Shown in pieces: positions 1 to 9,400 of a stretch of 64,000 nt of DNA. Both the position numbers and the translations under genes were made by a program. Each line of letters opens with the position of its first letter. The first letter of the stretch is position 1. Source of the DNA: Propionibacteriaceae bacterium (GTDB lineage: Bacteria; Actinomycetota; Actinomycetes; Propionibacteriales; Propionibacteriaceae); assembly GCA_017306015.1 (NCBI GenBank), contig JAFKJK010000007.1, forward strand, positions 186,001-250,000. Direction: 5' to 3'. Under the pieces are notes generated by a model. It saw only the letters and a program-made list of their open reading frames with translations, did no database searches and was not told the origin of the DNA.

Positions 1-75
1 GGCTGACGATCCTCCTGCGCGGGCGCACCGCCAATCAACCGTGTGCCCGATAGCGTGTCGTCAGCACCCCCGCGG

Positions 76-81
76 AAGGAG
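76..81 (+). promoter_or_regulatory. Ribosome binding site that decides a TTG start
   Basis: AAGGAG lies 6 bases upstream of the TTG at position 88. The reading frame is open further upstream to a GTG at 43, but no comparable ribosome site precedes that codon. The TTG is therefore the better-supported start of the restriction enzyme. Confidence 0.6.
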
Positions 82-87
82 CCGGCG

Positions 88-3000
88 TTGGCGACCAGGA
101 CGAGCGTCCATGAAGTGATCGAGGACTTCCGGACGGCGCCGACGAACTCTGAGCGTGGCACGAAGTTCGAGAAGCTGATGGTCGACTACTTCTGGCTCGA
201 CCCGACCCTCTCGGTCGAGTACGACGAGGTGCAGCGCTGGCCAGACTGGCCGCATCGCGAAGGCACCCACGACGCCGGCATCGACCTGGTCGCACGCAAC
301 AAGATCACCGGTGAATGGACAGCGATCCAGTGCAAGTTCTATGACCCCAAGCACACCCTGCAGAAGGCCGACATTGACTCGTTCTTCACTGCCTCGGGAA
401 AGTCCTGGGACGGGGTGAGGTTCGCCAATCGCATCATCATCTCCACCACCGACCGGTGGTCGAAGAATGCCGAGGACGCACTGGTGAACCAGGCGATTCC
501 GGTTCAGCGGATCGGGCTGGCCGAGATCGCCGAATCGCCGATCGACTGGATGCAAGCCGCCCCCGGTCTTCTCGAGTTCCAGCTGAGGAAGGCCGTGAAG
601 TACGGGCTACGGCCGCACCAGAAGACCGCGATTGAGAGGATCACCGAAGGCTTCACTACCTCAGCCCGAGGCAAGTGGATCTCCGCCTGCGGCACCGGCA
701 AGACCTTCACCTCCCTGAAGCTGGCCGAGCAGCTGTGTGCCGAGAACGGCGGCCAGCTGAAGGTGCTCTTCCTCGCCCCGTCGATCTCACTGGTATCGCA
801 GTCGCTACGGGAGTGGATGGCCCAGACACAGACCGACATCCGCCCCTTCGTGGTGTGTTCGGACACCAAGGCCGGCGCGCAGGCCGAGGACATCACCACC
901 CACGACATCCCGCTGCCCACCACGGATGCTGCCCGCCTGGCCGAGGGCCTCGCCTCGGTCGGGAAACGCTTGCGCGGCATGACGGTCGTGTTCTCCACCT
1001 ACCAGTCGATCGACGTGGTCGCCCAAGCCCAGAAGTCGTCCTCGCAGCAGTTCGACCTGATCCTGTGCGACGAGGCCCACCGCACCACCGGTGTGAAGCT
1101 GCCCGGTGAGGCGGACGAGTCGGCGTTCGTGAAGGTCCACGACAACACCTACCTGCCCGCAGCCCGCCGGCTGTACATGACGGCCACCCCACGCATATAT
1201 GGCGACGCGGTGAAGAAGAAGGCCGACGACGCGGCCGCGATCCTGACCTCCATGGACGACGAGCAGCTGTACGGGCCGGAGTTCCACCGGCTCGGCTTCG
1301 GCGACGCGGTCGAGCAGCGCCTGCTGTCCGACTACAAAGTGATGGTGCTGGTCGTCGAGGGCGACGCCATCGCCGAACCGCTGCAACGGTCCCTCGCCGA
1401 CGACAACCTCGAACTGTCGCTGGACGACGCGGCGAAGATCGTGGGTTGTTGGAACGGTCTCGCGAAGCACACCGCCGACGGGGACTTCGGCCCGAACCCG
1501 TCCCCGATGAAGCGCGCGGTCGCGTTCCTGCGCGATATCCGCTCTTCGAAGGGCTTCGCGAACGCCTTTCCTGAGGTCGTTGACGCCGTGACCGACGGCA
1601 CTTCCGAGCTGTTGTCGTGTGACGTGCAGCATGTCGACGGCACCATGAACGCTCTTCAGCGGGCTGAGAGACTGGCCTGGCTCAAAGCCCCCATCCCGGA
1701 GGGCGAGTGCCGGGTCCTTTCGAACGCCCGGTGTCTTTCAGAGGGCGTGGACGTGCCCGCCCTCGACGCCGTCTTGTTCCTGCACCCGCGCAACAGCCTC
1801 GTTGATGTCGTGCAGTCCGTTGGCCGAGTGATGCGCAAAGCCAAAGACAAGGACTATGGCTACGTCATCCTCCCAGTGGCGATCCCGGCCGGCATGGCGC
1901 CGGAAGAAGCGCTGAAAGACAACAAGCGGTTCAAGGTCGTCTGGGACGTGCTGAACGCGCTGCGTTCCCACGACGACCGGTTCAACGCCATGATCAACTC
2001 GATCGACCTGGACAAGAACACCAAGGGCAAGATCACCATCGACGTCATCGGCAAGGGCGGACCCACCGACGACGAAGAAGGCAAGCCGCTGGCGAAGAAG
2101 GCCGAACCGGAACTGCAGCTGCCGCTGTTCAGCCTGCAGCAGTGGAAGGACTCAATCCTCGCCCGGATCGTCAAGCGCTGCGGCGACCGCGACTACTGGG
2201 ACGCCTGGGCCGACGACGTCGTCGACATCACGGCCAACTCCACCGCCCGCATCAAGGCCATCCTCGCCACCGGCAGCCCAGCTGTGCGCGAGCAGTTCGA
2301 GGCGTTCCTCGACGGGCTGAAGGCGAACCTGAACGACAGCATCGACATCGACGACGCCGTCTCCATGCTCAGCCAGCACCTGATCACCCGGCCAGTGTTC
2401 GACGCACTCTTCGAACACGACAGCTTCGCTGCCCACAACCCGGTCTCCCAGACCATGCAGGGCATGGTCACCGCTCTCGCTAGGCACGGGCTGGACGCGG
2501 AAACCGCGAAGCTGGACGCCTTCTACGAGTCGGTCCGCAAGCGCGCCGCCCAGATCGAAACCCCAGCCGGGCGCCAGACCGTCATCCACGAGCTGTACGA
2601 GCAGTTCTTCAAGAAGGCCTTCCCCAAGCAGGCCAGCAGCTTCGGGGTCGTGTACACGCCAGTGGAGATCGTCGACTTCATCCTGCGCGCCGCCGACGAC
2701 GTCTGCCGGCAGGAGTTCGGCTACGGCCTCACCGACGAAGGCGTCCACATCCTCGACCCGTTCACCGGCACCGGCACCTTCATCGTGCGACTCCTGGAAT
2801 CGGCAATCATCGGGCCTGAGGATCTTGCCCGCAAGTACAGCAACGAGCTGTGGGCCAACGAGATCATGCTGCTCGCCTACTACATCGCCTGCGTGAACAT
2901 CGAGACCACCTACCAGGCGATCGCCCGACGGCAGCACCAGGACGCAGAGGTGCGCTATGCACCGTTCCCAGGGGCGACACTCACCGACACCTTCCAGATC

Positions 3001-4851
3001 ACCGAGGACGGCGACCGCGCCGACACCAGCCTCATCCCGGTCAACAACGACCGAATCGAAGCCCAGCTCGCCGCCCCGATCAAGGTGATCGTAGGAAACC
3101 CGCCATATTCGGCCGGGCAGGGGTCCGCTAACGACGACAACGCCAACCACAAGTACCCGAGTCTGGACGCCCGGATCGCCGAGACGTACGCCGCCAGATC
3201 CACGGCCACCAACAAGAACAGCCTCTACGACTCCTACATTCGCGCCTTCCGCTGGGCCACCGACCGGCTCGGCGACCAAGGTGTGATCGCGTTCGTGTCC
3301 AACAACGGCTGGGTCGACGGCAACACCGCCGACGGCCTCCGCAAGACGCTCACTGACGAGTTCAGCGACCTGTGGGTCTACAACCTGCGGGGCAACCAGC
3401 GCACGGCCGGTGAACTCTCCCGGCAAGAGGGCGGCAAAGTGTTCGGCTCGGGTGCGAGGACGGGCGTCGCGGTGCTCGTCGCCGTCAAGCGCAAGGACGC
3501 GAACAGCCCGTGCAACCTGCGCTACTACGGAGTTCCCGACTACCAGGCGCGCGAAGAGAAGCTCGCAGGCGTGGAAACTGCCAGCCTCACCTCAGTGCCT
3601 TGGCAGACGGTCACGTCAAACGAGTCCGGCGACTGGCTCAACCAGCGCAACGATGAGTACCTGGCCCATCCCGCTCTGGCAGACGAGGCAGTTGCGCACC
3701 TCGCTTCCCGATCGCCTGGCATCCAAACCAACCGCGACGCTTGGTGCTACAACTTCAGCAGCCACGCGGTCGAGTCGGATATGCGGCGAACCATCGACTT
3801 CTACAACCTAGCCGCGGCTTCTTGCGGAGGAGATCGGTCACAGCTCGACCTCGACCCGACTCGGATCAGTTGGTCGTCAAGTCTTGTCCCGCGGGCCTTG
3901 CGGGGTGAAGCGCAGTCCTACCAAGCCGGCGCTCTGCGATACGGCCTATACCGACCCTTCGCCCGGCATGCGCTCTACTTCGACCCGGTGTTTAACCACC
4001 GACCAGGGAAGAATGCCCAGTACTTCCCCACGTCGCACCACCTCAACTGGGGCTTCTACGTTGTTGCCGCGGGCAGCGACAAGCCGTTTTCGGTCCTGGC
4101 GGCTGATTCACCGGTTGATGTGGCCTTCTGGGGGTCTAGCAGCGGGCAATTCTTTCCGCGCTGGACCTACGAGAAGGTGTCCGAAGGCCAGGGCAACCTG
4201 CTGGGGGACACCGACTTTGACGAGTGGGGCTACCGGCAGGTGGACAACGTCACCGACGGCATCGTGGCGGTCTACCGGAACAAGTTCGGCCCGCAGGTCA
4301 GTAAGGACGACGTCTTCTTCTACGTCTACGGCGTGCTGCATTCGGAGCAGTACCGAAGCGCATTCGCGGCGGACCTCAAGCGGATGCTCCCGCGGATCCC
4401 GCTTGCGGCTTCCACGTCCGACTTCGAGGCCTTCGCCGACGCCGGGCGGAAGCTGTCCGACCTGCACGTGAACTACGAGACCGTGGAGCCATATCCGCTC
4501 GCGGAGCAGACCGCCTTCGTCACCGACCCGTGGCAGACGTACCGAGTAGAGAAGATGCGCTGGGCGGACAAGAGCAGCAAGAAGGCCCTGATTTACAACA
4601 GGGAGGTGACGCTTGGCGACGCTCCGGCCGAGGCGCATCGCTACATGCTTGGTTCGCGCTCGGCGCTGGACTGGTTGGTCGACCGATACCAGGTGAAGAC
4701 GGACAAGGACTCCGGGATCGTGAACGATCCGAACGACTGGTGCCGCGAGCACGGCGACCCGCGCTACATCGTCGATCTGGTCAAGAGGGTCACTCGGGTG
4801 TCTGTGGAGACGATGAGGATCGTCGATTCGCTTCCGTCCCTTCCGCTCTGA
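88..4851 (+). CDS. Type ISP restriction-modification enzyme (nuclease-helicase-methyltransferase in one chain)
   Basis: This single-chain, ATP-dependent restriction-modification enzyme of the LlaGI/LlaBIII type has about 1,590 residues, close to the family's usual length. The N-terminus has an Mrr-like nuclease core (GIDLV near residue 66, then QCK near 81). A superfamily 2 helicase follows, with Walker A GTGKT near 203, DEAH near 329, the TATP motif near 365 and the QSVGRVMRK motif near 580. An N6-adenine methyltransferase comes next, with FTGTGTF near 893 and NPPY near 1004. The C-terminal 500 residues should hold the target recognition domain. In characterised members the enzyme methylates one strand of its site and cleaves unmodified DNA after translocation. 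It stands alone, as expected when one protein does all three jobs, and lies beside the transfer genes. Confidence 0.92.
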   Translation: MATRTSVHEVIEDFRTAPTNSERGTKFEKLMVDYFWLDPTLSVEYDEVQRWPDWPHREGTHDAGIDLVARNKITGEWTAIQCKFYDPKHTLQKADIDSFFTASGKSWDGVRFANRIIISTTDRWSKNAEDALVNQAIPVQRIGLAEIAESPIDWMQAAPGLLEFQLRKAVKYGLRPHQKTAIERITEGFTTSARGKWISACGTGKTFTSLKLAEQLCAENGGQLKVLFLAPSISLVSQSLREWMAQTQTDIRPFVVCSDTKAGAQAEDITTHDIPLPTTDAARLAEGLASVGKRLRGMTVVFSTYQSIDVVAQAQKSSSQQFDLILCDEAHRTTGVKLPGEADESAFVKVHDNTYLPAARRLYMTATPRIYGDAVKKKADDAAAILTSMDDEQLYGPEFHRLGFGDAVEQRLLSDYKVMVLVVEGDAIAEPLQRSLADDNLELSLDDAAKIVGCWNGLAKHTADGDFGPNPSPMKRAVAFLRDIRSSKGFANAFPEVVDAVTDGTSELLSCDVQHVDGTMNALQRAERLAWLKAPIPEGECRVLSNARCLSEGVDVPALDAVLFLHPRNSLVDVVQSVGRVMRKAKDKDYGYVILPVAIPAGMAPEEALKDNKRFKVVWDVLNALRSHDDRFNAMINSIDLDKNTKGKITIDVIGKGGPTDDEEGKPLAKKAEPELQLPLFSLQQWKDSILARIVKRCGDRDYWDAWADDVVDITANSTARIKAILATGSPAVREQFEAFLDGLKANLNDSIDIDDAVSMLSQHLITRPVFDALFEHDSFAAHNPVSQTMQGMVTALARHGLDAETAKLDAFYESVRKRAAQIETPAGRQTVIHELYEQFFKKAFPKQASSFGVVYTPVEIVDFILRAADDVCRQEFGYGLTDEGVHILDPFTGTGTFIVRLLESAIIGPEDLARKYSNELWANEIMLLAYYIACVNIETTYQAIARRQHQDAEVRYAPFPGATLTDTFQITEDGDRADTSLIPVNNDRIEAQLAAPIKVIVGNPPYSAGQGSANDDNANHKYPSLDARIAETYAARSTATNKNSLYDSYIRAFRWATDRLGDQGVIAFVSNNGWVDGNTADGLRKTLTDEFSDLWVYNLRGNQRTAGELSRQEGGKVFGSGARTGVAVLVAVKRKDANSPCNLRYYGVPDYQAREEKLAGVETASLTSVPWQTVTSNESGDWLNQRNDEYLAHPALADEAVAHLASRSPGIQTNRDAWCYNFSSHAVESDMRRTIDFYNLAAASCGGDRSQLDLDPTRISWSSSLVPRALRGEAQSYQAGALRYGLYRPFARHALYFDPVFNHRPGKNAQYFPTSHHLNWGFYVVAAGSDKPFSVLAADSPVDVAFWGSSSGQFFPRWTYEKVSEGQGNLLGDTDFDEWGYRQVDNVTDGIVAVYRNKFGPQVSKDDVFFYVYGVLHSEQYRSAFAADLKRMLPRIPLAASTSDFEAFADAGRKLSDLHVNYETVEPYPLAEQTAFVTDPWQTYRVEKMRWADKSSKKALIYNREVTLGDAPAEAHRYMLGSRSALDWLVDRYQVKTDKDSGIVNDPNDWCREHGDPRYIVDLVKRVTRVSVETMRIVDSLPSLPL

Positions 4852-5012
4852 TGGGCACTGCAAAGGCTCTCTCGCGGCGGGTTGCTCGTGGCGTCCGAAG
4901 TTGGCTCAGCCGAACGGGGACTCTCGGGTTCCGGTTCGGCTCGGTTGCGCCGACGGTCGCTGGACGACCGTATGTGCCGCTTCATCTGCTGCTGACCGGC
5001 GCCTGACGGCGG

Positions 5013-5207
5013 TTGGAGCATTGGTCATTCGAAACGCGCTGGGACTCGTTCTGCTTCTTGCGATTTCCTTTCAGTGCGGTGCTCGGGCAGTCGCTCTGGT
5101 CCTTTCTGATTGTGGTCAGCGCGGTTGGATCGTTGGTGAGTCACGGCGTTGCTCAGTTCATCGAGCCGTCCCGCTTCCCGTTCAGCGACGACATCGAGCG
5201 TTGGTGA
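5013..5207 (+). CDS. Small hypothetical membrane protein
   Basis: This 64-residue reading frame has one hydrophobic stretch (roughly residues 22-45, around SLWSFLIVVSAVGSLV) and an acidic/aromatic tail. Its stop lies 4 bases before the GTG of the next membrane gene, suggesting the two were translated together. No family is recognised. Coding status is uncertain because the frame is short and the DNA around it is decayed. Confidence 0.3.
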   Translation: MEHWSFETRWDSFCFLRFPFSAVLGQSLWSFLIVVSAVGSLVSHGVAQFIEPSRFPFSDDIERW

Positions 5208-5211
5208 GGGC

Positions 5212-5748
5212 GTGGACGTCACCAGCTGGCTGCTTCTCGCGACCTGGATCGTAGTGTTGGCGATCGTCGCCCGATCACTGGTCAACTCGGTCAGGCAGTA
5301 TCGGGATGTGCGTCAGGTTCGCCGCGAGCGCATGCGAACTGGAAGCAGGCACCCGCTGCAGGTCCTGCATGCCGCAGAGCTGGAGGAACTCATCGCGTCC
5401 CCGAGAAACTCGACCGTCTTCTTGTCGAGCATTCCTGACCCATGGCGCTCCGATCTGGTTCTCGAGCGTCGCTTGTACGCGGTGTACGCGAACATGCTGC
5501 GGCAGCGTGCTGACCTCCTGAAATGAGCCACCGAGCTGGTGGTGGCAGTCGGCGCGGTATTTGCGGGGCTCTTTGCCAACGACCTGCTTGTGAGCCTGCA
5601 ACGAGGCGACTCGGTTCAGATGCTCGTGGCGGGTCTCCCGCTGTTCGTGATGGCGGTTGGCTCGCTGGTCGGACTCACGCTCGTGCCGAGTTGGCGTGTG
5701 GCGAGCGAGCGATACCGCGCCTTGGCGCGTGGGGAGGTCGCCGCTTTG
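5212..5748 (+). pseudogene. Membrane protein gene interrupted by an in-frame TGA and probably truncated
   Basis: From GTG 5212 the frame encodes a membrane segment (TSWLLLATWIVVLAIVA), a basic linker and a soluble part ending ADLLK, then meets TGA at 5524-5526. The same frame continues straight after the stop with ATELVVAVGAVFAGLFANDL and a second hydrophobic pair (VAGLPLFVMAVGSLVGLTLV) up to about 5745. From there it stays open only as antisense of the prepilin peptidase gene. The simplest reading is one multi-pass membrane protein broken by a nonsense change, with its 3' end lost at the junction with the convergent gene. The alternative is two separate small membrane proteins, the second starting at GTG 5539. 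The family is not recognised. Confidence 0.45.
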
Positions 5749-6402
5749 TCATCCGGGGCCAAGGCCGGACAGGATCACGGCGAAGAGGGTTCCAGCGAGG
5801 AGCGCCGGCCCATACGGGAGAGGGCCCTTCCGTCGGCCCAGCTTCGCCCAGATGAGAGCGCCCAAAGAGCCCAGTGCCAGGGCCCACCACACGGTGGCAA
5901 GGCCAACTGCCCCGGCGACCAAGCCCACAAGTGCGGCCAGCTTGACGTCTCCGAAGCCGACACCACCCCGGGTCACGACGCTGAGAAGCCAGAAGGTAGC
6001 GCCAGCGAGCAAGCCGCCACCGAGCGATCGGATCGCCACGTTCCAGTCGGAGCTCCACGCGGACACAACCGCGAGTGCCGCGAGCGTGAGCAGGGCCACG
6101 GGGCCCAGGATCTTGTTGGGCAGGCGCATCACGTCGAGGTCGACGGCGGCCAGAGCCGGTCCGGCAAGGGTGAGCGGAAGGACCACCAGAGCGAGCAGCC
6201 AGTGGTCGGCGTACGCGAGCCAGGCGGTCACGCTGCCGAGCGCGAGTCCTGAAACCACGATCACCCAGACCCGACTCCCAGGCGCGGCCAGTTCTTGCTC
6301 TTCCTCGAGGCGGTAGGTCAGTGGCGCCAGCAGCTTCTGGGTCCAGACTCCGATGGCCGCGCCGATCCCGGTGGCGGCGATGATGATCAGGATTCTTGTC
6401 AT
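5749..6402 (-). CDS. Prepilin peptidase (A24 family aspartic protease)
   Basis: This integral membrane aspartic protease of the type IV prepilin leader peptidase family has 217 residues and about six to seven hydrophobic segments. The two catalytic aspartates are visible: one in AAVDLDVMRLPN (near residue 90) and one in the GxGD signature GGVGFGDVKLAAL (near residue 148). The zinc-binding N-terminal methylation domain of the long Gram-negative enzymes is absent, as in many short actinobacterial members. The enzyme would cleave class III signal peptides of pilin-like proteins on the inner face of the membrane. It lies 48 bases downstream of the relaxase gene on the same strand and may be co-transcribed. 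No pilin gene is visible here, so the substrate is unknown. Confidence 0.85.
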   Translation of the reverse strand: MTRILIIIAATGIGAAIGVWTQKLLAPLTYRLEEEQELAAPGSRVWVIVVSGLALGSVTAWLAYADHWLLALVVLPLTLAGPALAAVDLDVMRLPNKILGPVALLTLAALAVVSAWSSDWNVAIRSLGGGLLAGATFWLLSVVTRGGVGFGDVKLAALVGLVAGAVGLATVWWALALGSLGALIWAKLGRRKGPLPYGPALLAGTLFAVILSGLGPG

Positions 6403-6450
6403 GCGTCTCCCCGGGTCCGTTGCCAGTATCTCCTTGCCGTTCCCTCTCGA

Positions 6451-9400
6451 CTAGCGAGGTAGGCCTCGATCAGCTGGGGTCGAGCGCCTGTCAACTCCCC
6501 AGTCACGGGCCCGGGCGGCACCTGACGTGTTGACCTGTTCGTGCCGGCCCGCCGCGTCCGTCCTGGTCGACCCGGCGCCGAAGCGTCGCTTGGTTTCGCG
6601 GATCGAGTCGAGCTGCTGTTCGGCCGCGCGACGCGGGTCGGAGTTCCAGCCTCTGACCATGCTGACCAACGCCGAACGGATGAACCCCGAAGGGAGTCCG
6701 GTCTCCTCGGCGATCCGGTCGCAACCTGGCAGCCAGCGATCCGGTGGCTGGGCGGCGAGCACCGCGGTTGCCTGCAGCGCGGCTGCGTCGGGTGGGAGGT
6801 TCGCGAGTCGGTCGTCGATGAGAAGCTCGGCAAGTCGTGCTGCCTGGTTGAGCGCCGTGACCAGCGCTGCGGCGTTCCCGCGGGCGAGCAGGTCGGCAGG
6901 GTCGCTGCCGCTCGGGAGCCGAGCGACAGTTGGGTTGAGCCCGGTGGCTGTAAGGAGCCAGTAGGCGCGCTCAGCCGCGGCTCGGCCGGCGGGGTCTGGG
7001 TCGGTGGCGAGGATGAGTTGGCGACACAAGCCGCGAAGTTGTATGGCCTGCCGGGCGGTGAGGCTGGTTCCGAGCGCGGCGACACCGCTCAGAGCGCCTT
7101 CGGTGGCGATGTCAACGGCGATCGCATCGAACGGCCCTTCGACCAGGACTGGTGTGGCGTCGTTGTGGACTGTGCCGGGGATGAAGAGCTGGTCGCCCTT
7201 GCGGAAGAGGGGCGTTTCGGCCGTGTTGAGGTACTTGGGCCCTTGCCCTTCGTTGTCGGTGAGGTCGGGATGTCGGCGTCCCACGAATCCGATCACTGTG
7301 CCGTCGGTGTTGGCGATTGGGAAGGTGATGCGGTCGCGGAAGCGGTCGATGAGGCGTCCGGTGCTGGCTCGGGTGGCGACGCCGGCGGCGAGCATCTCCT
7401 GGTCGGTGATGTGGTGGCTGCGAAGGTATGTGACCAGTGATGTCCAGCCGGCTGGCGCGTACCCGGGTCGGTACGCGCTATCGGCCAGGTCTTGGCCGAA
7501 CCGCTCGGTGACGTATGCGCGTGCCCAGCTGTCGGTGAAGCAGCGCTGGTAGTAGTCGGCGGTGAGGTCGTTGACGTGGATGAGTCGATCTCGGGCCGGG
7601 CTGTCGTGCCAGGTATCGCGGTAGTCGAGCATGGCGCGCACCTCGGCATCGGTCGGCGCGGGCACGGGCAGGCCTCGCCGCACTGTGGCCTCGATCGCCA
7701 GTTCCTGCTCCGCGTCGAGGTCGAATGGCTCATCCTCGTTCGCCTCGGGTTCCGGGGTTTCGGCCCGGGCTGCCTCACGGGACGTGTGGTCCGCAGCTGC
7801 CTCCGGGCTGGGCTGGTGGCCGTCCCAGAGGTCGGCGGGGGGCTCGTCGTCGGCGAGATCGTGGTCTTCGTCGGCGAGAGGGATCGGGTCGGTGAGGAGG
7901 GAGAGTCGCCAGACCCAGGTCTGGCAGGGGTCGGTCTCGTCGGTGCCGGCTCGCTGGGCCTGGTCGATGAGCTGGTCGAGTGGCCAGCCGTGTTGGAGCC
8001 CTCGTTCGATGGTGGTGACCAGGGCTGGCCACCATGGGCTCGCGGTCAGGTCGCGGGCGGCGTCCTCGCCGACGTTGTGGGTGAGTTGGTCGAGCCATTG
8101 CGTGGCAAGGTGGTGCGCGGTGTCGGCGGCTTCGGCGACGGCGGGTGTGAGGTGCCTGGACATGCGCCACCACAGCGCGGCGGCCGCGTGGTCGTCAGGC
8201 AGCGCGCCTTGCCCGGCTGCCTGGCCGATGAGCCGGGGGACGTTGATGCGGCTGCTGGAGAGCTGGGAGAGCCGTCGGGCGAGGGTGGGAGCGAAGTCGT
8301 CGGCCAGGACTCGGGGTGAGATGTCGTTCAGCAGGGCGCGCCATTCGTCGAGGGCGGAGTTCTGGCTGATCTCGAGGCGGTGGTCGAGCTGGCCTTGGTA
8401 GCGGGCGGCCGCGGTCGCGTGTTGCCGTTCGCCGGTGGGCCGTAGGTCACTTCCGGGGGTGCCGGTGGCGGCTCGCCAGACCTCGACTTCGGCGATGACG
8501 TCGCTCTGCGGCGTGCTGGTGGCGGATACCCAGGCGGGCAGGCGGTCGTGCTGGTTGCGGATCTCTTGCGTGAGCTGGCGGATGAGGTCGGCGCGGGCGG
8601 TGAGGTAGGGGTTCCACAGGCGGTGTTCACCGATCTCGGACGGGATGCCGCCGAGCCAGGGGAGTGGTCCGCCGCCGTGTCGTCCGCGTCGGTCGGCGAC
8701 GCGCCACGCCAGGACGGCGGTCGGGTCCTGGACGGAGCTGACGGGTTCGGCGGCCGCGCGGGCGAGCGCCTGGATCGCGTCTCCACCATCGGCTTCGACC
8801 AGCAGAAGTTCCGCTTTGAGCGATGGCCAGCCGTCGGCGCTGGTGATGTGGGGGAGTGCTTCCTCGACGCGTCGTTCGAGGCCGCGGATGCCGACCGCGC
8901 CGGCGATGTGGGCGGCGGCGAAACCGATGGCGTCGCTGTACCGGGCGACGGCCTGGTGCAGCAGGCGGGCCGGGTCGGCGGCGTCACGGAGCGCGGTGGT
9001 GGCCGAGACGGGGGACTCGTCACGGGCCAGGATCGCCTCGAGGAGGTCGGTGGGGGTGAGTGGGTTGACGGTCTCGGGTCTGATGGTGGTGTGGAGATCG
9101 CCGTCGCCGACCACCACCACGTAGGCGGCGTTGTGATGCCGGCCCCGGGTGAGCATCGTGTAAGCCTGCTGGCGTGACTCGGTGCCGACCAGGAGGCCGT
9201 GCATGGTGTCTGCGGTGATGCCTTGGGCGGTGTGGGTGGTGGAGGCGTAGCCGAGTTCGACCTGCTCGGCGACGTAGTCGGCCGGGAGGGTGACCAGACG
9301 TCCGGACTGGGTGTGTCGGGCCCGGATTCCGCGCTTGTCATGGACGCTGACGACGGTCCAGCGGTCGCCGTTCTTGACCCAGTCGTTGGCGGCAACGCGC

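Noticed and set aside
2152..3426. 424-residue frame on the minus strand
   Set aside because: It lies entirely inside the methyltransferase part of the restriction gene. Its Val/Gly/Asp-rich composition is the usual antisense of high-GC coding sequence, and no motif is present.
5524..5526. TGA read as selenocysteine in the broken membrane gene
   Set aside because: No selenocysteine insertion hairpin is apparent after the codon and the position is at the start of a membrane segment, where a simple nonsense change is more likely.
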